In this document: piece by piece, positions 11,155 to 21,942 of the stretch
How the letters are laid out: each line of letters starts with the position of its first letter
Numbering within the stretch: position 1 is the stretch's first letter
NCBI GenBank assembly: GCA_037178675.1
Contig: JAYMGJ010000680.1
Location: forward strand, 1-64,000
DNA: 64,000 bases
Direction: 5' to 3'
From: Scleroderma bovista
Taxonomy: Eukaryota > Basidiomycota > Agaricomycetes > Boletales > Sclerodermataceae
Position numbers and translations under genes: made by a program
The notes under the pieces: generated by a model
The model's database searches: none
Told to the model about the DNA's origin: nothing
What the model saw: the letters and a program-made list of their open reading frames with translations, nothing else

Positions 11155-14010
11155 ATGAGGAGAAGACATTGTTCCTGGCTTAATAGTGCCTTCGTGGTGC
11201 TTCTTGCGCTTTCCCCCACCGATGCATTCTATCTTCCTGGGACTGCGCCTCACGATTATAAGGCGGGGGAACAAGTGGACCTCTTCGTCAATGCCCTGAC
11301 ACCGATGTTATTAGGAAAAGACGATTCCAAGCTGGTGCGCGATGCTTTCATCATTGTGGACGAGAATGATCGTGAATGCTGATGTGGCCTTTTCCTATTG
11401 CCAGAAATCTGTCATAAATTGTGAGCAACCGAGCATATTGGCTTGTGACACAGTCACTTACTTGCCTTCATCACCAAGACGACTACTATAATCCAGCGTT
11501 TCACTTCTGTCAACCTGAGGGTGGTCCCAAGAGCCAACCTGAGTCCTTGGGATCTATCCTCTTCGGGGACCGGATATTCAATTCCCCGTATGACGTTCGT
11601 ACCCTCGTGCACAGTTTTATTCCCTCGCACTCATGTGTCTACATCTTCAGATCAAAGTACTGCAAGATAACAGTACATGTCGCACCCTTTGCACGACAAC
11701 CGTCCCTTCGGAAGACGCAAAATTTATCAATGATCGCATAAGAGAGGACTATGCCCTAAACTGGCTCATTGACGGCCTTCCAGCAGCAGAGATGAAGAAA
11801 GATCTCAAGACTGGTGATATATTTTTTGACATGGGCTTCAATCTTGGCAATGATGATGATGAAACTCCCTATTTGAACAACCACTATGAGATTGTTTTGA
11901 GGTCAGATGTCCCAGGTACACTAATACGGCGAATTTATCTAACATGGGTGTCTTACAGATACCACGAACCTTCCCCCGGTGTTTACCGGATTGTCGGTGT
12001 CTTAGTATGGCCATCTAGGTCGGTTGGGATCCGTACTCGATGCCAGGATTCTCAATCTTGCATAGTCGTGGTGGACCACAGCAGCCTGATGATATAACCG
12101 ATTGTGAAAGCAATGTGGGCCCTCTGCTGTTGTCGGAAACGCAGTCATCCTCGGTCAGATTTACCTATAGAGTTACTTGGAATGTGAGTTCCCATACATT
12201 CACGCATTCACCGAGTTTCTCAAGGTTGCATTTTAGGAATCCGATACGCCATGGGTAGATAGCATTCTTGGGCACGTATAGCATGGCTAAATGTTCAATA
12301 GGCTACCCGTTGGGACAATTACCTCCACATATTTGACCCTCGGATACACTGGTTCAGTCTCATCAATTCTCTTGTCATCGTTATTTTCCTCTGCGTCATG
12401 GTGGCTATGGTCCTTTTACGGACTGTTTCGCGTGACGTAGGTTCTTCCATTAGAGGAGCATTCAAGCGTGTTGCTGACAGCATTGGTAGATATCTCGGTA
12501 CAACGCAATTGATTTCAGTGTTAGTATTTCTTTGGACGTTCGTTACACATACCCACGCTATTCTTTTTCACAGGAGGACGTTCAAGAAGATTGGGGTTGG
12601 AAGCTCGTGCATGGAGAGGTGTTCCGAACACCTCAGTATCCCATGCTACTGGCTGCTATGATCGGCAATGGGGCCCAGCTCTGCGCAATGTGCGCGGTCA
12701 CACTTGGTATTGTTTCGTTTGTTCCCTTCAGGATTCTTGCCTAACCTCCTGCGTAGTGTTCGCACTTTTTGGGTTCCTGTCCCCGTCCAACCGTGGTTCG
12801 CTGGCTACAATTATGATGGTTTGTTGGTCATTCTTCGGCGGGTGCGTAGCTGTCTATTTTGTCCTTGTGTCCACTGTCCAACTATCCCGCTATTGCCAGG
12901 ATTGGTGGCTATTATTCTAGCCGAATATATGCCTCCTTGGGAGGTAGAGATCGTAGGAAGACAGCATTCGTCACGGCCACTGTCCTCCCAACGTAAGTCA
13001 TATTTCTCGCCGTCCGCTCCAACTTCGCTAATCGGGTGATCAGACTAGTTTTTATCATCATTTTCTTGCTGAACGCTGCGCTCCTGATCGCTGGCTCGTC
13101 TGGTGCTGTGCCGTTCTGTGTGTCCTTCTGTCTCATTAATTCTCAACGTCGCTGAACCGCTTGCTACAGCTACCATGCTTCTCATCGTCGTTCTTTGGTT
13201 TGGCATATCTGCGCCCCTGTCATCTATCGGGTATTATTTTGGATCCAAACAAGGAGTACGTAGTATTTGGTGAAGACTTTAGGGCTTCTTCATACCATTT
13301 GCAGGCGGTGTCGCATCCTGTGAGAGTGAACCAAATTCCAAGGCAAATCCCCCCAGTTCCACGCTACCTCAAGCCATGGGTATGTCGCTTCCTCATGTAA
13401 ATAGTGCACCTCTTATGTGGTTCTAGTCATCCACTCTGCTAGCGGGGATATTACCTTTTGGTATGAATCTTCGTTCAACCGCCTTTGCTTGAGTTCCAAT
13501 GATTTCATGTCATAGGCGCGGCTTTCGTTGAACTGTACTTTGTCATGTCCAGCCTCTTTGCCTCTCGCGCATACTATGCTTTTGGTTTCCTGGCGCTGAC
13601 GGCATTCGTCGTTGCCCTGACGACTGCAACTGTGACAATTCTGTTCACTTATTTCACACTTTGTGCAGAGGAATACAGGTGAGTGCACGTACCATGATCC
13701 TGATCCCATTATTAAGGTATGCACCGTAGGTGGCAGTGGCGTGCATTCTTGATCGGAGGGGGAAGTGCGTTTTGGGTGGCTGCCTATGGCCTATTCTATT
13801 GGGCGTCCCGTCTATCCCTCGATTCATTCACAAGCGTTGCGCTCTATCTTGGGTACCTCTTCCTACTCTGTTTGTTTGACTTCCTCATTACTGGTGAGTC
13901 CTCATGTTCTATTTGATGAGTAGATCACCTGAAGCAGCGTAGGAACGATTGGCTTCCTGGCGTCATATTGGGCTGTCCGCAAACTTTACAGTGCTATTCG
14001 AGTGGACTAG
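11155..14010 (+). CDS. Transmembrane 9 superfamily (Emp70) protein
   Basis: Nineteen exons: 11155-11334, 11405-11420, 11479-11594, 11651-11901, 11959-12018, 12066-12183, 12237-12254, 12302-12436, 12490-12519, 12574-12706, 12757-12841, 12900-12992, 13044-13117, 13170-13255, 13305-13379, 13427-13460, 13516-13678, 13730-13893 and 13943-14010. They join into 632 residues. TM9SF proteins act in the Golgi and endosomes in sorting of membrane proteins and in metal homeostasis. A signal peptide (about residues 1-24) precedes [11 protein letters not shown], the usual mature start. The luminal domain contains [10 protein letters not shown] and [10 protein letters not shown]. Nine hydrophobic segments follow, with [30 protein letters not shown] and [16 protein letters not shown], all diagnostic. 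It ends KLYSAIRVD; a short Lys/Asp tail is typical of Golgi-retained members. Eighteen introns in 2.86 kb make it the most fragmented gene here. Confidence 0.95.
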
Positions 14011-14416
14011 ACCCTTGCTTATGTGCACATACCTGTACTAGAGAATATGAATCTTCGAAATTATTGATGCTAGGGCTGAGATGAGCCCTTATGGTGATTA
14101 GTATGTCACCTACGTTGTCTACTTGTTGGAGCGATGCGGAATGGTAGAGATGGTGATCACTAAAATTGCGCATAACCGGTACAAAGTTCCTATCGATTAC
14201 ACGAGGTGTAAGTACCCTATGTATGGAGTACAGTGAGGCTCAAGCATTGTCCGCAGTAAAATGATGCTGTTTGGTAATGTTCCGTGAAAGAAGTCCGAAG
14301 TTCGGTGATGAACTGTCCGTATCAAGTCCGTATTGTCCATGAGTGCACAACTATCATACAAACACTGGCTTCTTGATGACATTGATGTGATAGCACAACG
14401 CAGTGGCTGAGGCAAG
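14011..14416. other. Intergenic, convergent 3' ends
   Basis: 406 nt between the stops of the Emp70 gene and a small secreted-protein gene. No coding or repeat signal was seen; short ORFs here read antisense to the small gene or have no match. Confidence 0.4.
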
Positions 14417-14863
14417 TTATAGCGCTGCTGATGGTGCGGTGATGGTAAAGTTCTGGCTCCAATTACCGGAGTCACCGAACACTGCAAATTGGTGAGTATT
14501 CACACCACAAAGGAAATTCCCTCATGACTTACAAACAATGCAATAAATGCCTGGTGTCACGTTGGGAACCGTAACTTGCACTTCACCAGCGCTCAGCGGG
14601 AAACCCGTCTTGATAGGATTTGCCTGTGTGGCATTCCCTTGGCGTAAATAGATCTTGCCTTGAGAGTTGGTAACCTGGGATGGCGGGTTGGTTATGTTCC
14701 AGGTCACGGTGTAGTTTCCTCCGACGACCCAGATGCTAGTGGAGTTCGGTGAGAGGATGGGGGGAACCCAGACATCACGTGAGGCGATGGGATGTGCTGA
14801 TACGAGTGAAAATAGCGACAGTCCAGCAAGGAGGAAGCTGAGGAGGTGTGTACAGACGAGCAT
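14417..14863 (-). CDS. Small secreted protein, Kre9/Knh1-like domain
   Basis: Exons 14533-14863 and 14417-14481 give 131 residues. A signal peptide MLVCTHLLSFLLAGLSLFSL is followed by a single beta-sandwich-like domain: VWVPPILSPNSTSIWVVGGN, YTVTWNITNPPSQV, KIYLRQGNAT, FPLSAGEVQVTVP, and WSQNFTITAP at the end. This is the layout of the N-terminal domain of Kre9/Knh1 cell-wall proteins, common as small Ser/Thr-rich GPI proteins in Agaricomycetes. Here the Ser/Thr tail and GPI signal are absent, so the product is probably soluble and secreted. The reading frame is open 18 nt further upstream but without an ATG. A TATA-like box lies at 14935-14944. Function is unknown; cell-wall or surface association is a guess. 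Confidence 0.75.
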
Positions 14864-15391
14864 CCTGATTATAGAGAGCACTGAACAGATGGACTAATGG
14901 TTCGGCTGGCAGAAAGGGCTTCACGCATCAGGCCTTATATAAAGGGATTTTGCACAGCATGGACATGGAGCGATGGCGAGTCAGCAGCAGCAAGTGGGCA
15001 CTGTAAACCTAAGAAAAGGTCGTGGTCCAGCCACACAGAAGGCACAATCAGGGAAGCAGCGTGATTTGGGCCACAGACTGGACGGTGAAGTGCTTTGCTT
15101 GGTACTGCCTTGGGCACCGGATCGTTCAAGCCTCAAGATCCAGAGTCATCGGCTCTGTGGAGTACCCTGTTGCAGGCGGTCTGCCATCTCGGTAGAGCAG
15201 AGAATGAACTTAGCGGTGGGATGAGGCTGGGGCACGTTCCAATTCGACCAGTGCAAGATTGATATTATGTAAGCAATGTATCATTTTGTAGACTGCTCAT
15301 TCTACTCGAGAAGGGACGACTGTCTTCCCTGGATTTTCCTTTTGGTTTGTAAAAGGGTGACTAGGCCGATCTGGACCCTGTGGAAGCAGCG
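14864..15391. other. Divergent promoter region
   Basis: 528 nt between the starts of the secreted-protein gene and DBP10. Apart from the TATA box I see no coding exon or repeat. Confidence 0.4.
14935..14944 (-). promoter_or_regulatory. TATA box of the secreted-protein gene
   Basis: CTTTATATAA on the minus strand, about 72 nt before the ATG at 14863. A clear TATA box is rare in this window and suggests a regulated gene. Confidence 0.5.
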
Positions 15392-18300
15392 ATGGCACCG
15401 CAAAAACGAAAGAGAGCGAGTGAAGAAAGTGGGGAAGACTCCGATTCAGCCTTTTCAATCATCAAGGCAGACGACGAGGACGTTGACATATCATCCGCAT
15501 TGGTCGCAAAACATACACAGAATGCTACTGTGGATGACTCGGACAACGGCGGCGATTGTAGTGATGATGACGAATTCGGGGAGTTCATAAACGACTCCAT
15601 TGCAAGGAGGAATGTGAAGGGTGGAACAGATATGCTCAAGAAAATTAAAAGCAAGGGAAAGGGAAAAGGTGAGGTAGGCGGAGGTAGTTTTCAGAGTATG
15701 GGTGCGTCCATTCTACGAATGCTCCATCATCTCTAAGTGATATCTATCAGGTCTTCATCCGTCACTACTTCGTGCCGTGACAATGCAGGGGTACCGTACA
15801 CCTACGCCTATCCAGCGTGCAACTATCCCATCCTTACTTGCATCACCACCTAAGGACCTCGTAGGAATGGCCCGCACAGGATCGGGTAAGACACTGGCAT
15901 ACATGATACCCTTGTTACAGCGCCTCGGGGGACGCCATTCTCATGCTTTCGGTGCACGCGCCATTGTCCTCGTCCCAGCAAGAGAGCTGGCTCTTCAAGT
16001 CCTCAAGGTTGGAAAAAGCCTAGTCAAGGGCTGGCGGGGTGAGAGTGGACATCATGTGGGTGATAGCCATGAAGACGACCAAGCTACTAGTGTTGGCCAA
16101 GGAGAGGTTCTACGTTGGGGTCTGGTTGTAGGAGGAGAAGGCATGGACGAACAGTTTGAGATGATTAGCAACAATCCCGACGTGTCAGTAAATTGTCTTG
16201 ATACCCCAGCTAACTGTCTTGTTGACCCTGAGGCAGAATTATTGCAACTCCAGGTCGTCTCCTCCACTTGATCGTTGAGATGAACTTGTCCCTCGCTGGG
16301 GCTCAATATGTCGTCTTCGATGAAGCTGATCGCCTCTTTGAGCTTGGTTTCTCTACTGCCCTTACGGAGATATTGGCTCGCCTGCCAGCCTCGCGTCAGA
16401 CCCTTCTGTTCTCTGCCACCCTTCCAAAGTCCCTGGTGGAGTTTGCGAAAGCGGGATTGCGGAACCCCAAGCTTGTCCGACTTGATGCGGAATCCAAGAT
16501 AAGCGCGGACCTCCGGATGGCTTTTTTCTCCGTCAAACAAGCAGAAAAGGACGCGTGTTTACTCTCACTGTTGCGGGATGTCATTCATGTTCCCGTTGGC
16601 GACACCCTAAGAACTGTGGACGGAGATGATGGACCCGATCAAGACAATAAAGGGAAGCGAAAGGCGAAACCACAACGTTCTACCCACACTGCACCCCATC
16701 AAACGTTGGTGTTTGCGGCAACCAAGCACCATGTTGAATACCTATCGACATTGCTCACATCTGCGGGATATGCCGTGTCCGCTCTGTACGGATCACTCGT
16801 GCAGTCCAGTAGAACATACCAAATGTCACAGTTTCTGGCGCAAAAGACCCAGATCCTCGTGGTTACAGACGTTGCAGCTCGTGGATTGGATATTCCAATT
16901 CTGGAACATGTCGTGAACTATGACTTCCCGGTCGGCGCTCGTGTATTCGTCCATCGTGTGGGAAGAACAGCACGCGCGGGGAGGAGAGGATGGGCTTGGA
17001 GTTTCGTAACCCATTCCGAGGCTGCATACCTTTGTGACTTGCAGCTTTTCCTTGGTCGACCGTTTGTCAGCACTTCTCAACATCCTATCCACTCCACAGA
17101 AGAAACATACACGCAGTCGCTTATCCTCGGGCCGTTTCCCCAAGATGTGATCGATGCAGAGGTTGAGCATATTCGGTCGCTTGACATTACTCATAGCAAC
17201 CTCCCCACCCTCCGTGGAGTGATGGAACGCGGCCAATCCATGTACGAACGTAGTCGGGGAAAAGCAAGCGCCGCAAGTTATCGACGGGCGAAGGAGATGG
17301 CGAAGAAGGGCGGTGGGTGGGCAAGCGACGCCCACGGTGTGCAGCCTGTGCTGGCACTCATGCGACCCACTGATGGTGACAGGTGCAATGGGCTTAATGA
17401 TGAACAGGATCGAGAGGAAAAGCGGCGGGAAATTGTCCGTGCTGTCAGTTCGTTTAAGCCTGCGGAAACGATCTTTGAGGTAGGAACGCGGGGAAAGGCA
17501 GGTGCAGGGACGGCAGCTCTGATGAAAGAGCGCCGGAAAGCATTGGCCAAAGCTGTGGGGAGGGCGTCATCAGCTGTCGTTACTGAAAACTTCATTCCAA
17601 GTGAAAGTGAAACCCCTCAGGAACGCGGCGACATACAGATGGCAGACGAGGAGGACATTGCAGTAAGTATAAATGCTATGTTGTGCATTTTGTGAAACTC
17701 ACTGTCTTGCAGGCTATTTTTGGTGCCTCATCTCAGAAGAATGGGAAAACAGGCTTCCGTGACGAGGATTTCTTTATGTCTCATTACCGACAAGACACTC
17801 ATACGGAGAAAGGGTATGACTACCACTACATTGTTTTGATTACAGCTAACTGTTGAGGGTGCAGCTACTCGCTCACAGATGGCGCCTCTTCGTTCGCTAC
17901 TCAAGCTCAAGGCGCATCCTTCGATCTCGTAGGAGATGTTACTGTTTCAGAGCGCCAACGTCATAAACTTTCTTGGGACAAGAAAAAGAAAAAATTCATC
18001 AAGGGCGATGGAACGGGTGCCAATAATGTGAAGCTTGTGCGCACTGAAAGTGGAACACGACTTCCTGCAACTTACAGGAGTGGTCGATACGACGAATGGC
18101 AGAAGAAAGCTAAGGTCACCATGCCTAAAATTGGAGAACAGGAGCTAGCAAGACCTCGGGGAGCGGGTGGCATTGGTGGGAAGAGATGGCGACACAATAA
18201 GGTGTCTGAGGCGAAGCCTCTTGACAAATTCCACAAAGATTATGAACGGAAAGTACGGCAACTGAAGAAAGGACAGGAAGCGGCGAATGTCACAAATGAC

Positions 18301-18486
18301 ACCCCACAGACCACTCAGAAACAGTCCAACAAAAAGTCGCCAAAGACTGGCAGACGACACGACGGAACGTCTGTCCGCCGCCTCAAAAATGAACTCAAGA
18401 CCGTCGAACAAATCCGCAAAAGTCGTAGGATGGTAGAGAGAAGGAAGGTAAAGAATGCGCGGCCGAGTCGTAAAAGTAAGCGATGA
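15392..18486 (+). CDS. DBP10: ATP-dependent RNA helicase Dbp10 (DDX54 type)
   Basis: Exons 15392-15701, 15751-16183, 16237-17662, 17713-17813 and 17865-18486 give 963 residues. Dbp10 acts in the nucleolus on pre-60S ribosome assembly. All DEAD-box motifs are present: Q motif GYRTPTPIQ, Walker A ARTGSGKT, PAREL, TPGR, DEAD in VVFDEADRL, SAT, ARGLDIP and HRVGRTARAGRRG. The C-terminal extension contains FRDEDFFMSHYRQ and WDKKKKKFIKGDG, typical of the Dbp10 C-terminal domain, and a very basic tail ending SRKSKR. The acidic N-terminus is also typical. The codon just upstream in frame is GTG, so I used the ATG at 15392. The stop is 37 nt from the stop of the convergent transglycosylase gene. Confidence 0.95.
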
Positions 18487-18523
18487 CCTCAACAACTTGG
18501 AGCGGACATTTGGTTGGAGTTGG

Positions 18524-20335
18524 TTACGCTGTGTCAGAGTACTCCCATTTTGCTCCTGATCCTGGTATCAGTGGCACTTCCGCCCCTTCCAATAGATCGA
18601 CCCCCACACTCCTAAGGGCATTGACACACCACTCAGGGTAACCCTGATCACCGAAGTAATTTCTGAAAAATGTTGCAAGGTAATCCGGGAATCTTCCTTC
18701 TATAATGGAATCCCTTGCACGGCCCATTACCTGAGCCTGGAATACTAAATTATGTTGCGTGACAGCTATGGTGCATGAAAATTAGCGCTTCTGCAGTAAT
18801 TACAAAACGAAGGCGCTACCATGAGCTCCAGCCGTCTCTATTGTGACGACGTGATGGAGCATCGCACGGGACATCCTGCTTCTGCACGTTGGACAGGGAC
18901 AATGCTCATCAATCGGTTCCATCGCTTTCGCATGCTTTTTCAGGCCTGTCCTGAGGTCAGTATATTCATCAACCGATGTACCACGTAGCACACACGAAGA
19001 TTGAGGGGTCCATTAAAGGTCAGGGCAACTCCAAACCTTGCAGTACGAGTAGGAAATACACAATCTGCCTGTTGAATTTGAGAAGGGAGAGTGACTGCTT
19101 CAGGAGATTGTATTAACGGACCATATCAATGCCCAATGCCACACACACAAGAAGATCTGCCAACCTAGTAAGCATCCATCGTAGGATGGAAGTGTTCACT
19201 CACCCTCTGCGAAGCCTATTCCCATTGCATATCGTGGACCTTGTGAAAAAGTGGAAACTGTAATACCGGCACCGAAAACATAGCCAATGCTTACGATCAG
19301 AAGGCAACATTTCCGCACATTGCTTTATGCTATTAATTATCAGAGTAATGTGATTGCTTCAGAGACCTCAGACTCTTACAGTCTCCAGAACACATCTACG
19401 ATCATTTCAATTGTGATAGTATGAAACGACGAATGAACTTACCCTTCTCTTCTCCTCCACTGAGTCCGCCAATAGCATAACCAGCGACACGATCCTTTCT
19501 TGCGACCATGGCTTGTAGACATTGTTCGCGCAGGTCAGGGTCCAGCCCCCCTTGAACTATAGCAAATAGATTCTGTCTATCCTGCCGACCGGATCGTTCA
19601 TGCTGCGCAATGCAGCGGTCGAGCCATCGCACTGATCGCTCCATGGCCTCTGCAACGCGAGGTCCAACAGTGAGGCTGCTGACTGAAAAGTATGAAATGA
19701 CCGTCTGAACTGATAAATGTCGGGTATATTACCAACATCATCTAATTGCATGATGATATCCGCCCCTATGGAATGCTGTATTGAGATGCTTTGTTCGGGC
19801 TATTAAGATGTCAGGGGTGCTTTCACGGCTTACAACAAACTCGTTACAGTCAGCATCGTCGGTTCTCCCGTAAAAGGACTGGAAAAGAGTGCACCCTCTT
19901 CTGTGATCTGTGTAAACTTGTTCAGGGATACAAGCTGGAAGCCACCACTGTCCTAAATGCCAGGACCGATCACAACCTGAGATTAACTTGAAACATCGTA
20001 GAAGCCTACTGTCAACAAGTTTCGACTCCAACCTTGAAATTGATGCGCACCGCCCGCTTCATCTAATGACCTGATCCCAGGTCTCAAGTTTAAATGGTAT
20101 GTGTTGTTCAGGATGAGAGTGATCCCAAGAGACTCCACTTGCTCTGGTGTTAAGCCCTTGATGGCAGCTTGAGTGGCGACCGGCATGAAAGTTGGCAGCA
20201 TCGTAACACCATCTTTTCGATTTTCATCCAAACATTGCTTTAATATCAGCCGAATGCAGGTCACTCACGAGCAAGCTTCATGCGGCATACACGGGCACGG
20301 GTCGTGTTGCACGTTGCAACGACCTCGAATTGCAT
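18524..20335 (-). CDS. Queuine tRNA-ribosyltransferase catalytic subunit (tRNA-guanine transglycosylase)
   Basis: Twelve exons: 20269-20335, 20010-20212, 19848-19952, 19733-19799, 19443-19682, 19380-19395, 19295-19329, 19204-19239, 19122-19156, 18992-19068, 18820-18950 and 18524-18765, giving 417 residues. It exchanges guanine-34 for queuine in tRNAs for Asp, Asn, His and Tyr. The catalytic fold is clear: [62 protein letters not shown] and [11 protein letters not shown] with the nucleophilic Asp just before it. The zinc site is CPCPTC followed by LHH. It should pair with a non-catalytic QTRT2 subunit, not in this window. S. pombe has this pathway and S. cerevisiae lacks it. Exon 10's donor could be placed differently by a few nt. 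Confidence 0.92.
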
Positions 20336-20567
20336 CGTTGAGGAATGGTAGGAATGTTCAATGACATTATGGTCAATCAGATAAAAAACGCTTATGTAAA
20401 CTAATCCAGAACCAATTTGACTTCCTCTACGAAGAGCCTGTTCATTGGCAATGTGATTAATGTATCTCGCACTGCTTTAATTTACATCTATTGCTATGTT
20501 GCATTATGTCGAAGTATAAGTATACGAAGTTGTATAACCTACCGTATACAATCTAGGCTCCATAGAT

Positions 20568-21776
20568 TCAGCTTCCATTCAAATCGAAGAACCATCTGCA
20601 GCCCTGCCAAACCGCAAAGCTTATCCCATTCATTGGGATAATTTTCAAATACCCTAAACTTAGCCCAACGTAGAACCCTCTTAACCCCGATGTTGCGTAT
20701 ATAGTCCTGATAGTCTCCTTCCATCCAAGCCAGCGATCTGGTTGTGTGAGACCGCCGACTTGCATACGACGGCGAATGACCTCAAAGGGATAAGATACCG
20801 TTTGAGAAACTGCGCCTGATGCAGCGCCGATAGCGAGATCGGCGAGTACGCTGGGTCGCTTAGAATGATCATTTCTTCGTGGGTAGAAATGTGCGCGGAG
20901 GAAATCCCATGTTAAAAATGAGGTACCCGCATAGGGGATCATGCCGACCATGCTGACTGTGAAGCCTCGATAAAACTTGAGTATCGGAAAGTGTTCGAAT
21001 AGCTGCTTTGATGTAGTATTTGACGAAGACACCGTTCTCGCGACGGCACCTTCGTGATAGATGTGGGACATTGCGTGGAGGAAGGTCGGGCGGGCTCGCG
21101 TAGCTGACTTGTCTGCGACACGACTATGGAAGGCCATACGGACTCGAATCAGTTCTAATGGGTATGTGAAAGTGACAGATGTCATTCCTGAAAAGACATG
21201 TAAGGTTGCACTAGACGATTTTGCACGCCGGCTACATACCTGCAAGCGATCCAGTCGTAAAACGTCGTAGATTTGTCTCGTAACGCTTGTCTGGTATCAA
21301 AATCTTCGAAAAATCACAATGTCAGAAGCGGCAACCATCAACAAACCAATACTCTTACCAATCGCCACTGGTCATAAGCCATGAACTTGATGGCAGCATA
21401 GGGAAATATGCGCAGGAGAGTTGCTACATGACCCTGAAAAAGTCCTCCAACACCTCCGTCTCTATAGATGGCGAGGCCAGCTCGGAATGCACCTGTCCAC
21501 GATCCTTGGGAAGGGTGAGCTATGCACGGAAGCGAGATAGACTTTACAGACAGACCTGCATACTTCTGAAAATCGGGGTTGGACGCCTGGAACAGGATCT
21601 TTACTCTGTCAAGCGGTGCAACTGCAGTTTTCGCCTGGTGGATCGAGAGGTAAGGACGGTTTTAAGAACCAGCCTCTAGCACATACAACACATCCTGCAA
21701 GTCCCCCAGCAAGTCCGGATCGAACAACATAACCAAGACTCTGCTTGTCTCGTTGTCTGGAGACACCTGTACTCAT
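20568..21776 (-). CDS. LEU5: Mitochondrial carrier, Leu5-like coenzyme A transporter
   Basis: Exons 21687-21776, 21556-21634, 21359-21504, 21240-21303 and 20568-21187 give 332 residues. Three mitochondrial-carrier repeats are visible, each with a P-x-[DE]-x-x-[RK]-type signature: [21 protein letters not shown] and [10 protein letters not shown]. The order and the phrase [35 protein letters not shown] and [20 protein letters not shown] match the Leu5 / Graves-disease-carrier group, which brings CoA or its precursor into the matrix across the inner membrane. It diverges from MSY1 over only 166 nt, so the two mitochondrial genes probably share a promoter. Substrate assignment is by family. Confidence 0.9.
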
Positions 21777-21942
21777 TAATCCGCTAGTACTGAGCGGACC
21801 ACTTGCATGTGGACGTCGATGTCGAACGGGTGTTAAACTCCCACCCGCACGATTACATAAGCCCCTTTGGTAGCCTCTGACGAATCGGACAATCCAAATT
21901 TATGAAGGACAACTTGAAATTTCTGAACTTCGGATTTGTTCA
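21777..21942. promoter_or_regulatory. Bidirectional promoter, LEU5 / MSY1
   Basis: 166 nt between start codons of two divergent nuclear genes for mitochondrial proteins. No TATA box was seen. Confidence 0.55.

Noticed and set aside
15380..15391. Upstream start for DBP10
   Set aside because: The codon there is GTG; the first ATG is at 15392.
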